Shown here: one piece after another, positions 55,865-64,000 of the stretch
Layout of the letters: every line of letters begins with the position of its first letter
How positions within the stretch are numbered: position 1 is the first letter of the stretch
Assembly (NCBI GenBank): GCA_949752795.1
Contig: OX457075.1
Span: 4,154,001 to 4,218,000 of the forward strand
Length of the DNA stretch: 64,000 nucleotides
DNA from: Hyperoodon ampullatus
Lineage: Eukaryota; Chordata; Mammalia; Artiodactyla; Ziphiidae
Direction of reading: 5' to 3'
Translations under genes and position numbers: made by a program
Notes under the pieces: model-generated
What the model was told of the DNA's origin: nothing
Database searches by the model: none
What the model saw: only the letters and a program-made list of their open reading frames with translations

Positions 55865-58800
55865 ATGGTAATAGGAACATACATATTGATAACTAACTTA
55901 AATGTGAATGGATTAAATGCTCCAACCGAAAGACACAGACTTGCTGAATGGATACAAAAACAAGACCCATCTATATGCTGTTTACAAGACACCCACTTCA
56001 GACCTAAGGACACATACAGACTGAGAGAGAGGGGATGGAAAAAGATATTCCGTGCAGATGGAAATCAAAAGAAAGCTGGAGTAGCAATACTCATATCAGA
56101 TAAAATAGACTTTAAAATAAAGAATGTTACAAGAGACAAGGAAGGACACTACATAATGATCAAGGGATCAATCCAAGAAGAAGATAGAAAAGTTATAAAT
56201 ATATATGAACCCATATAGGAGTACCTCAATACATAAGTCAAATGCTAACAGCTATAAAAGAGGAAATAAACAATAACACAATAATAGTGGGGGATTTGAA
56301 CACCTCACTTACACCAATGGACAGATCATCCAGACAGAAAATTAATAAGGAAACACCACAAGCTTAAAATGACACAATAGACCAGATAGATTTAACTGAT
56401 ATTTATAGGACATTCCATTCAAAAACAGCAGATTACACTTTCTTCTCAAGTGCACATGGAACATTCTCCAGGATAGATCATATCTTGAGTCACAAATCAA
56501 GCCTTGGTAAATTTAAGAAAATTGAAATCATATCGAGCACCTTTTCTGACCAAAACACTATGAGATTAGAAATCAGTTACAGGGAAAAAAATGTAAAAAA
56601 CACAAGCACATGGAGGCTAAACAATATGCTACTAAATAACAAAGAGAGGGCTTCCCTGGTGGCACAGTGGTTAAGAATCCGCCTGCCAAGGCAGGGGACA
56701 TGGGTTCAAGCCCTGGGCCGGGAAGATCCCATATGCTGCGGAGCAATGAAGCCTGTATGCCACAACTACTGAGCCTGCACTCAAGAGCCCACGAGCCACA
56801 AATACTGAGCCCACGTGCCACAAATACTGAAGCCCATGCACCTAGAGCCCGTTCTCTGCAACAAGAAGCCACCACATGAGTAGCCCCCGCTCGCCGTAAC
56901 CAGAGGAAAGCCCACACACAGCAACAAAGACCCAAAACAGCCAAAAATAAAATAAATAAAAATTTTAAAAAAACCAAGAGACCACTGAAGAAATCAAAGA
57001 GGAAATAAAAAAATACCTAGAAACAAATGACAATGAAACCATGACAGCCCAAAACCTATGGGACAATCAAAACCCAAAGTTAGTAGAAGGAAAGAAATCA
57101 TAAAGATCAGAGCAGAAATAAATGAAATAGAAACAAAGAAAACAATAGCAAAGATCAATAAAACTAAAAGCTGGTTCTTTGAGAAGATAAACAAAATTGA
57201 TAAACCATTAGCCAGACTCATCAAGAAAAAGAGGGAGAGGACTCAAATCAATAAAATTAGAAATGAAAAAGGAGAAGTTAGAACAGACACCGCAGACATA
57301 CAAAGCATCCTAAGAGACTACTACAAGCAACTCTATGCCAATAAAATGGACAACCTGGAAGAAATGGACAATTCTTAGAAAGGTATAACCTTCCAAGACT
57401 GAATCAGGAAGAAATAGAAAATATGAACAGACTAATCACAAGTAATGAAATTGAAACTATGATTAAAAATCTTCTAACAAACAAAAGTCCAAAACCAGAT
57501 GGCTTCACAGGGGAATTCTATCAAACAGTTAGAGAAGAGCTAACATCCATCCTTCTCAAACTCTTCCAAAAAATTGCAGAGGAAGGAACCTCCCCAAATT
57601 CATTCTACAAGGCCACCATCACCTTGATACCAAAAGCAGACAAAGATACTACAAAAAAAGAAAATTGCACATCATGCAAAAATCCTCAACAAAATAATAG
57701 CAAACAGAATCCAACACACATTAAAGGGATCATATGCCATGATCAAGTGGGACTTATCCCAGAGATACAAGGATTCTTCAATATATGCAAATCAATCAAT
57801 ATGATACACCATATTAACAAACTGAAGAATAAAAGCCATATTTTTTATTCTTCTGATCATCTCAATAGATGCAGAAAAAGCTTTTGACAAAATTCAACAC
57901 CCATTTATGATAAAAACTCTCCAGAAAGTAGGCATAGAGGGAACCTACCTCAACATAATAAAGGCTATATATGACAAACCCATAGTAAACACCATTCTCA
58001 ATGGTGAAAAACTGAAAGCATTTCCTCTAAGATCAGGAAGAAGACAAGAATGTGCACTCTCACCACTATTATTCAACATAGTTTTGGAAGTCCTAGCCAC
58101 AGCAATCAGAGAAGAAAAAGAAATAAAAGGAATACAAATTGGAAAAGAAGAAGTAAAACTGTCACTGTTTGCAGATGCCATGATACTATACGTAGAGAAT
58201 CCTAGAGATGCTACCAGAAAACTACTAGAGCTAATCAATGAATTTGGTAAAGTTGAAGGATACAAAATTAATGCACAGAAATCTCTTGCATTCTTATACA
58301 CTAATGATGAAAAATCTGAAAGCGAAATTAAGGAAACACTCTTGTTTACCATTGCAACAAAAAGAATAAAATACCTAGGAATATACCTACTTAGGGAGAC
58401 AAAAGACCTGCATGCAGAAAACTATAAGACACTGATAAAAGAAATCAAAGATGACACAAACAGATGGAGAGATATACCATGTTCTTGGACTAGAAGAATC
58501 AACATTGTGAAAATGACTATACTACCCAAAGCAATCTACAGATTCACTGCAATCCCTATCAAATGCCCAATGGCATTTTTTACAGAACCAGCACAAAAAA
58601 ATCTTCAAATTTGTATGGAGACACAAAAGACCCTGAATAGCCAAAGCTATCTTGAGGGAAAAAAATGGAGCTGGAGGAATCAGACTCCCTAACTTCAGAC
58701 TATACTACAAAGCTACAGTAATCAAGACAATATGGTACTGGCACAAAGACAGAAATATAGATCAATGGAACAGGATAGAAAGCCCAGAGGTAAACCTACG

Positions 58801-59720
58801 CACCTATGGTCAACTAATTTATGACAAAGGAGGTAAGAATATACAATAGACAAAAGGCAGTCTCTTTAATATGTGGTGCTGGGAAAACTGGACAGCTATG
58901 TGTAAAAGGATGAAATTAGAACATTTCCTAACACCATACACAAAAATAAACTCAAAATGGATTAAAGACCTAAATTTAATACCGGACACTATAAAACTCT
59001 TAGTGGAAAACATAGGAAGAACACTCTTTGACATAAATCACAGCAAGATCTTTTTTGACCCATCTCCTAGAGTAATGGAAATAAAAAGAAAAATAAACAA
59101 ATGGAACCTAATGAAACTTAAAAGCTTTTACACGGCAAAGGAAACTATAAACAAGAGGAAAAGACAACTCTCAGAATGGGAGAAAATATTTACAAGCGAA
59201 TCAACAGACAAAGCCTTAATCTCCAAAATATATAGACAGCTCATGCAGCTCAATATTGAAAGAACAAACAACACAATCAAAACACAGGCAGAAGACCGAA
59301 ATAGACATTTCTCCAAAGAAGACATACAGATGGCCAAGAGGCACATGAAAAGCTGCTCAACATCACTAATTATTAGAGAAATGCAAATCAAAACTACAAT
59401 GAGGTATCACCTCACACCAGTTAGAATGGGCATCATCAGAAAATCTACAAACAACAAATGCTGGAGAGGGTGTGAGGAAAGGGAATCCTCTTGCACTGTT
59501 GGTGGCAATGTAAGTTGTTAGAGTCACTATAGAGAACAGTATGGAGGTTCCTCAAAAAACTAAAAATAGAATTACCATATGACCCAGCAATCCCGCTACT
59601 GGGCATATACCCAGAGAAAACCATAATTCAAAAAGACACTTGCACCGCAATGTCCATTGCAGCACTGTTTACAATAGCCAGGTCATGGAAGCAACCTAAA
59701 TGCCCGTTGACAGACGAATG
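55865..59720 (+). pseudogene. L1 ORF2 remnant (endonuclease-reverse transcriptase)
   Basis: Intact ORF2p nicks DNA with an APE-type endonuclease and primes reverse transcription at the nick. Here the frame is cut into pieces. 55865-56218 encodes the endonuclease start and stops after NIYEPI. A SINE interrupts at 56648-56971. 57058-57378 and 57423-57887 hold the linker and early RT, 57907-58692 the RT core, and 58871-59521 the C-terminal part. Family-critical positions are changed: the endonuclease motif reads CCLQDTHF (Glu to Asp at residue 42), its late His reads as Gln in SDQNTM (56548-56565), and the RT box reads FADA (Asp to Ala at 58177-58179). About 28 bp are missing near 57665. The element is clearly dead. 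Confidence 0.92.
56648..56971 (+). mobile_element. Long CHR-type SINE inside L1 ORF2
   Basis: GGCTTCCCTGGTGGCACAGTG, CCACAACTACTGAGCCTGC, AAAATAAAATAAATAAAAA tail. TSD AACAAAGAGA (56638-56647) / AACCAAGAGA (56972-56981). It postdates the L1. Confidence 0.95.
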
Positions 59721-60088
59721 GATAAAGAAGATGTGGTACATATATACAATGGAATATTACTCAGCCATAAAAAGGAACGAAACTGGGTCATTTGTAGAGA
59801 CGCGGATGGACCTAGAGACTGTCATACAGAGTGGAGTAAGTCAGAAAGAGAAAAACAAATATCATATATTAACGCATATATGTGGAACCTAGAAAAAATG
59901 GTACAGATGAACCAGTTTGCAAGGCAGAAATAGAGACACAGATGGAGAGAACGAACATATGGACACTATGGGGGAAGGGTGGTGGTGGTGGTGGTGGGAT
60001 GAATTGGGAGATTGGGACTGACATGTATACACTAATATGTATAAAATAGATTAATAAGAACCTGCTGTATTAAAAAAAATCTTCTTAG

Positions 60089-60854
60089 ATTGTACACAAC
60101 ATTTCTGTCTTCTGGTACCAGACCACCTTGTCATAAGCCTCTTGTCTGTCTCTCTTTTCTTTGAGATTCCAGACATCACATCATTTCTTACTCAGCTGAT
60201 TGGGGTCTCAGCGAGGTCCTTGTTCTTGTGCCCATCCCTGGGTCCACTTGGGTGATAAGGGGTCGGGGGCTGGTGACTCGTGATGCTGCAGAGGAGGGGG
60301 CCACAGCAGAAACAGCATCTGCTGGGAAAGCCCTGGAGGAATTCTGTAGGAATATTTCCTTCCAGTTTCCCTGTGCCCAGTTGGTCTCCTTGTTATCTGG
60401 GCCTGGGTTTTATCTCTCTTCCTTGAAAGCAAAGGCCTTTGATACAAGTTTCTCAGGATGTGATTTCACCAAAATTTATTTTCATTTCTTCTTTTTTTTT
60501 TTTCCACAGGAATCTTGTGACTAAAATCAATGCTCCCATTGTCATCATAGCAGCCTCCCTACTCCCACATTCCCCAGAATCTAGGAAAGAGAAAAACACT
60601 CTCATGTTCAGTAGGAACACAAAGGCCCGTTCCTAGGACCAGGATATTAACTGGTCTGAGTCATTTGGTTGTGTTTCAGCAAAGCTCCGGGGGGCACCTG
60701 CTGGTGACCAGAAAACTCTCTCCTTTCAATCCACAGCTCTTGGTCCACCTCAAGACCCCAGGCCATCCGGGGCCCAGCAGACAGCTCCTCCCTACTGGAG
60801 GCCACTTTGAAGGTTAACTGATCCAATTTGCATTTCATTGGGGTCTTAAAACCT
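60089..60854. other. PLAT upstream sequence, unrecognised
   Basis: Unique-looking; no exon or repeat named. It could hold upstream regulatory sequence of PLAT, but I see no decisive motif cluster. Confidence 0.4.
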
Positions 60855-60870
60855 AAGGGATCGTGTTTCT

Positions 60871-61669
60871 CTTTTTAATTTAATTTTTATTTTATGTTAC
60901 AGTATACAGTAGTTGATTTACAATGTTGTGTTAGTTTCAGGTGTGCAGCAAAGTGATTCAGTTATACATATATCCATCCTTTTTCAGATTCTTTTCCCAT
61001 ATAGCTTATTACAGAATATTGAGCAGAGTTCCCTATGCTATACATTAGGTCCTTGTTGATTATCTATTTATATACAGTAGTGTATACATGTTAATCCCAA
61101 ATTCCTAATTTATCCCTCCGCCCACCTTCCCCTTTGGTAACCGTAAGTTTGTTTTTGAAGTCTGTGAGTCTGTTTCTGTTTTGTAAATAAGTTCATTTGT
61201 ATCATTTGTTTAGATTCCACATATAAGTGATATCATACGATATTCATCTTTCTCAGTCTGACTTTTTTAAAAAAATTTTAATTAATTAATTTATTTATTT
61301 ATTTATTTATTTATTTAGGCTGCGCCAGGTCTTAGTTGTGGCATGTGGGATCTTTTTTTTTTTTTTTTTAGTTGCGGCTTGTGGACTTCTTAGTTACAGC
61401 ATGTGGACCCTTAGTTGCGGCATGTGGACTCTTATTTGCAGCACGTGGACTCCTAGTTGCGGCATGCCTGCAGGATCTAGTTCTCTGGCCAGGGATCAAA
61501 CCCGGGCCCCCTGCATTGGGAGCATGAAGTCTTACCCACTGGACCACCAGGGAAGTCCCCTGACTTACTTCACTTAGTAGGATAATCTCTAGGTCCATCC
61601 ATGTTGCTGCAAATGGCATTATTTCATTCTTTTTTATGGCTGCGTACTATTCCAGTGTATATATGTACT
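60871..61669 (-). mobile_element. 5'-truncated L1 3' end, antisense, split by a SINE
   Basis: GTTGATTTACAATGTTGTG, ATAGCTTATTACAGAATATT, TTTAGATTCCACATATAAG, then after the SINE TTACTTCACTTAGTAGGATA and CATCCATGTTGCTGC. Imperfect 16-bp TSD: AAGGGATCGTGTTTCT (60855-60870) / AAGGAATCACGTTTCT (61670-61685). Confidence 0.85.
61264..61558 (-). mobile_element. CHR-type SINE variant, antisense, with internal tandem repeat
   Basis: (TTTA)n tail, GGCTGCGCCAGGTCTTAG, a T17 run, about 4.7 copies of a 21-bp unit (61370-61468), CTGGCCAGGGATCAAACCC and CCACTGGACCACCAGGGAAG. CTGACTT on both sides is the target duplication within the L1. Confidence 0.88.
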
Positions 61670-61685
61670 AAGGAATCACGTTTCT

Positions 61686-62789
61686 AAAGGTGAAATTTCA
61701 GGCGCCCTGGCAGGGGTGGGGGCGGGGTAGAATTGGGGGGAGGACTCCCCCTACCCCCACTTTAATCACATCCTGCCCCTCATCCCCTCCCCAGTAGGGT
61801 CTCTGCCCTGGCTTTCTGAGCCCTTACCCAGACTGCTGTCTCTATGTGATCTAAGCATTTAAATGGGATCATTCATCCTCTACAGAAGCCCAAATTAAAG
61901 TCCTAGTACCACCTCCCTTCCACCCTGCTGAATAGAAATGCCAAAAAAAAAAAAAAAAAAAACCCTCCAAGCATCATCATGGCAAAGCATGTTACAGGAA
62001 AGTAGACCGTCTCGAGGCACAGCCCCTTCCCACTGCTGCAGCTTGTCCAATGCTTGTCTGCAGATAATGCTTATCTGCAGCTTGCCTGGCTCCAATGCGC
62101 CAGCGTACCTGACTCGGGCCCCCATTGTCCCTTTCCTGTAACAGCCATTGGCGGACCTATGGCTTGATAAAAATATGGAAAACCAGTTCAACGTTGTCCA
62201 TGACTGACTTACTGTCCAACCTCGAAAGCAGCTCTCAGCACCTGACAAATACGAGCATAGTTAGGATCAGAATACAGGACATCCGGCCAGTCATCCCACA
62301 CTTTCCTCATCCAGCCTCCTGCACCCTCTCTGGCACCCTTTCTCTTACTTTTCTCTCACCATAATGGTGCCTGGTGTTGGCTAGACATCGACATAACACA
62401 TGCCACCGACTGCACCCTGGGATGTGCCAGGGATCTCGTGTGCAGTGTCTCTCTCTAATCCATACATGACATCAGATGCGAAAGTGCAGCGTAATTGAAA
62501 AACTTGACTGAGGTCACATCCCTCATTCCTGATAGAGCTGATTCAGGCATGGCCCATTTCCCCTACACGGTGCGCCCTCATTTATGACTCCTCTGCAAGG
62601 GGTTACCAAGCCCAACGGGGGCATTTACATTTAAGAACAAACTCCTGAACACTGAAACGCTTCCCCGGTGTCAGGGGTGGCGGGGGAGGGGTGGAATTTC
62701 CGGCGTGCGCAGCCACGTTTAGGCAGAGCATCGGCTCAGCGCCCCAACCTGTATCCACAGCCCAGCTGGAGAGCTCGGGAGCCGAAAAG
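61686..62789. other. PLAT upstream sequence, mostly unrecognised
   Basis: Contains an A20 run (61943-61962). No exon recognised. A GC-rich stretch at 62655-62770 has scattered CpG. Confidence 0.4.
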
Positions 62790-62885
62790 ACCTCAGCGAC
62801 CACGGATTCACTTTACAGAATGATTTCCCCCAAGATGACAGAGCTGGGAGTGGCTGATTCCAGGCTGAGCGCTTTCCACTGCAGG
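62790..62885 (-). repeat. MIR-like fragment, antisense
   Basis: CACTTTACAGAATGATTTCC, AGATGACAGAGCTGGGAGTG and GGCTGATTCCAGGCTGAGCG follow the antisense MIR core. It ends beside CTGCAGGTGAGG, which looks like a donor but probably is not one. Confidence 0.5.
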
Positions 62886-63192
62886 TGAGGAGGTGGAGCC
62901 CACCCACCTGTTACCTGTGTCCCCACCCCCCAGGCGCTCCAGCTCTGGCACTTCCTCTGCCCGGAGGGCAGCCGGTCCACCAGTGTAGCCGTTCCACCTC
63001 TTGTGTCCGGAGCGGTAGTTACTTCTGGAGATTCCAGAAGAACCCTGTCCCCTCCGCGGGTGTTTGTTTAGAATTGTAAACGCCTATTTTCCCAGTGGGG
63101 GTCTTAGAGCTAGCAGATCCTCAGGGTCCCTTTAGGAGTTCGAGACTAGGATTCTTCAGGTCCCGTCCAACTCCCAAACTGCTGTGATTCAA

Positions 63193-63200
63193 AGACATCA
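63193..63200 (+). promoter_or_regulatory. PLAT: CRE-like site, variant AGACATCA
   Basis: It occupies the place of the CRE-like TGACATCA known upstream of the NF1 site in human PLAT. The first T is A here. Whether CREB/ATF still binds cannot be told from sequence. Confidence 0.5.
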
Positions 63201-63219
63201 GAACGGTGAATAATCAGCC

Positions 63220-63232
63220 TGGCCTCAAGCCA
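63220..63232 (+). promoter_or_regulatory. PLAT: NF1/CTF palindrome TGGC-N5-GCCA
   Basis: TGGCCTCAAGCCA is a perfect NF1 full site, matching the NF1 element described for the mammalian PLAT promoter. Confidence 0.75.
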
Positions 63233-63254
63233 GGATGGGCAGTGCTGCTTCCTT

Positions 63255-63264
63255 GGGGAATTCC
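63255..63264 (+). promoter_or_regulatory. PLAT: Perfect NF-kB consensus GGGGAATTCC
   Basis: Fits GGGRNWYYCC at every position and ends 8 bp before the TATA-like box. Function unproven. Confidence 0.6.
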
Positions 63265-63272
63265 TCCCCCTC

Positions 63273-63280
63273 TTTATACA
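63273..63280 (+). promoter_or_regulatory. PLAT: TATA-like box TTTATACA
   Basis: Would place a TATA-dependent start near 63300-63310, about 100 bp upstream of the presumed main exon 1 start. Confidence 0.6.
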
Positions 63281-63404
63281 AACAGGCCCGCCCTGGTTTG
63301 CCTCCTGTGGCCTTGTCCGCTGGGCATCCTCCAGCCACAGAGAAGCCCGCCCACCCGGGGCCACAGACCCCACCCCCTGCCTCGAAATTTAAAGGAGGCG
63401 GGAG

Positions 63405-63475
63405 CTGTGCAGGGGCAGCAGAGCCTGGGGCTGAAGAGGTCGCCTCTCGGAGGACGGGAGAAGGCTCGCGGCGGT
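63405..63475 (+). other. PLAT: PLAT non-coding exon 1 (approximate)
   Basis: GCAGAGCCTGGGGCTGAAGAG and CCTCTCGGAGGACGGGAGAAGG align by eye with the human first exon (in memory: ...CAGGGCTGGAGAG...CCTCTGCGAGGAAAGG...). The donor is uncertain: GCGGCG|GTGGTA or GGTAG|GTTGG just before 63480. The initiator methionine is in exon 2, outside the window. Confidence 0.6.
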
Positions 63476-64000
63476 GGTAGGTTGGATTCTGCGCCTCTCT
63501 GTACCCCAGCCCCTGTTCTCTCTCTTAAAAGTCTTTCTGAGCCAGTGAAGGAATGTTTACACCGAGGGGCCGACTTTGTAATTCAGGCCAAAAGGGGATT
63601 AGCTAGAATCCTCGTCCAGGGGGAGATTTCTTTTTGAATGTGCATCTCGTTGGGATGGGCTGAAGTGTTTGCAGGGGCCAGGTCGTCAGGGGAAGAGAGA
63701 AGATAGAACGCTTGTGTTTCCTGGAGAGGAAATCTCTGCTTGCAAACGGGAAAGTGAAAAGAATGATACAGAAATGCTCTGAATAGTCAATGGGCACACC
63801 TTGTGACTCACGGGCAAGAAATGTGAAATGGGCTGATGGGGTCAGAGCCGGGAGGGTCCCTGGTGGTGGTGGGGGGCGATCTGAGCCCATGGGGAAACTG
63901 AGGCTGGGCTGGGCAGTGAGTGAATCGCCCCCAGAGGATTTACCGGGAGGGAAGTGCTGGGCGAGAGAAGTGGAGGACAGTCCCGGGGAGGCCTCTGATC
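63476..64000 (+). other. PLAT: PLAT intron 1 (start)
   Basis: GC-moderate sequence after exon 1 with no recognisable coding. The 143-codon plus frame running from 63206 to 63637 crosses promoter and exon and is judged chance. Confidence 0.55.

Larger units (their letters stand above)
54814..60080 (+). mobile_element. Large L1 element upstream of PLAT, inactive
   Basis: About 4.9 kb of L1 plus one inserted SINE. It begins in the 5' UTR (CCTCATCCACCAGAGGGCAG), continues through decayed ORF1 and ORF2, and ends in a 3' UTR with a GGTGGTGGTGG polypurine block and AACCTGCTGTATTAAAAAAA. Flanks share CTTCTTAG (54806-54813 and 60081-60088). It lies about 3.3-8.6 kb upstream of the PLAT first exon. 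Its 5' UTR seems shortened compared with a full-length 6-7 kb L1. Confidence 0.93.
63180..63412 (+). promoter_or_regulatory. PLAT: PLAT (tissue plasminogen activator) promoter
   Basis: The order of elements and long stretches agree with the human PLAT promoter as I remember it: GGTGAATAATCAGCCTGGCC, then CTTTATACA, then GCATCCTCCAGCCACAGAG, GGGGCCACAGACCCCACCCC and TTTAAAGGAGGCGGGAGCTG. Human PLAT is known for a TATA-dependent start and a TATA-independent start about 110 bp further down; the layout here allows both. Synteny supports the call: IKBKB lies upstream in the opposite orientation, as in human. The coding exons are outside the window, so no protein evidence is available. Confidence 0.8.

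Noticed and set aside
55865..59892. Series of frames resembling reverse transcriptase and endonuclease
   Set aside because: Not a host gene: these are fragments of a dead L1 ORF2, annotated as such.
62691..62888. Possible upstream PLAT exon ending CTGCAG|GTGAGG
   Set aside because: The segment is largely a MIR-like repeat, and the donor-like sequence has no supporting acceptor or known transcript.

Overview
This window is vertebrate nuclear DNA, almost certainly from a cetacean. It carries about 25 copies of tRNA-Glu-derived CHR-type SINEs, the family shared by whales, hippos and ruminants. About half are a short derivative (heads related to GGGCTTCCCTGGTGGCGCAG, ends related to GTGAGAGGCCCGCGTACCGC plus an A tail) that I associate with whales and dolphins. 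Cetartiodactyl L1 3' ends, old L1M/L2/MIR/MER5-type repeats and the absence of bacterial-style coding agree. A toothed whale is my best guess, but the sequence alone does not settle the species.

Only two genes can be supported, both by their 5' ends, arranged head to head. On the minus strand at 9.65-10.55 kb lies the start of IKBKB (IKK-beta): a CpG-island promoter, a non-coding exon 1 with a splice donor, a ~590 bp intron and the first coding exon, whose 35 codons include the kinase glycine-rich loop. Positions 1-9654 are IKBKB intron 2, running off the left edge. On the plus strand at 63.2-63.5 kb lies the promoter and non-coding first exon of PLAT (tissue plasminogen activator). I recognised it by similarity to the human promoter as I remember it, and by an NF1 palindrome, TATA box and GC-rich core in the expected order. 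The divergent IKBKB/PLAT pair fits human chromosome 8p11, so the window is essentially the IKBKB-PLAT intergenic interval (~53 kb here).

The interval contains no other gene I can support. It is layered retroelement debris: old L1M, MIR, L2 and MER5 copies, pierced by younger truncated L1 3' ends in both orientations, then by SINEs, many with clear target-site duplications (TSDs). Notable structures are a solo LTR inside a SINE at 15.9-16.3 kb, a three-level nest of old L1, ERV LTR and 5'-inverted L1 at 35.9-38.3 kb, a head-to-tail SINE dimer at 53.2-53.9 kb, and a ~5 kb L1 at 54.8-60.1 kb just upstream of PLAT. That L1 has disabled catalytic motifs and its own SINE insertion.

I found no new enzymatic or defence system. 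The most useful leads are the PLAT promoter details (a perfect NF-kB consensus next to the TATA box and an altered CRE-like site), the large L1 that may separate PLAT from distal enhancers, and the nested and dimeric retroelements. Repeat family names come from recognition by eye, and the boundaries of old repeats are approximate.
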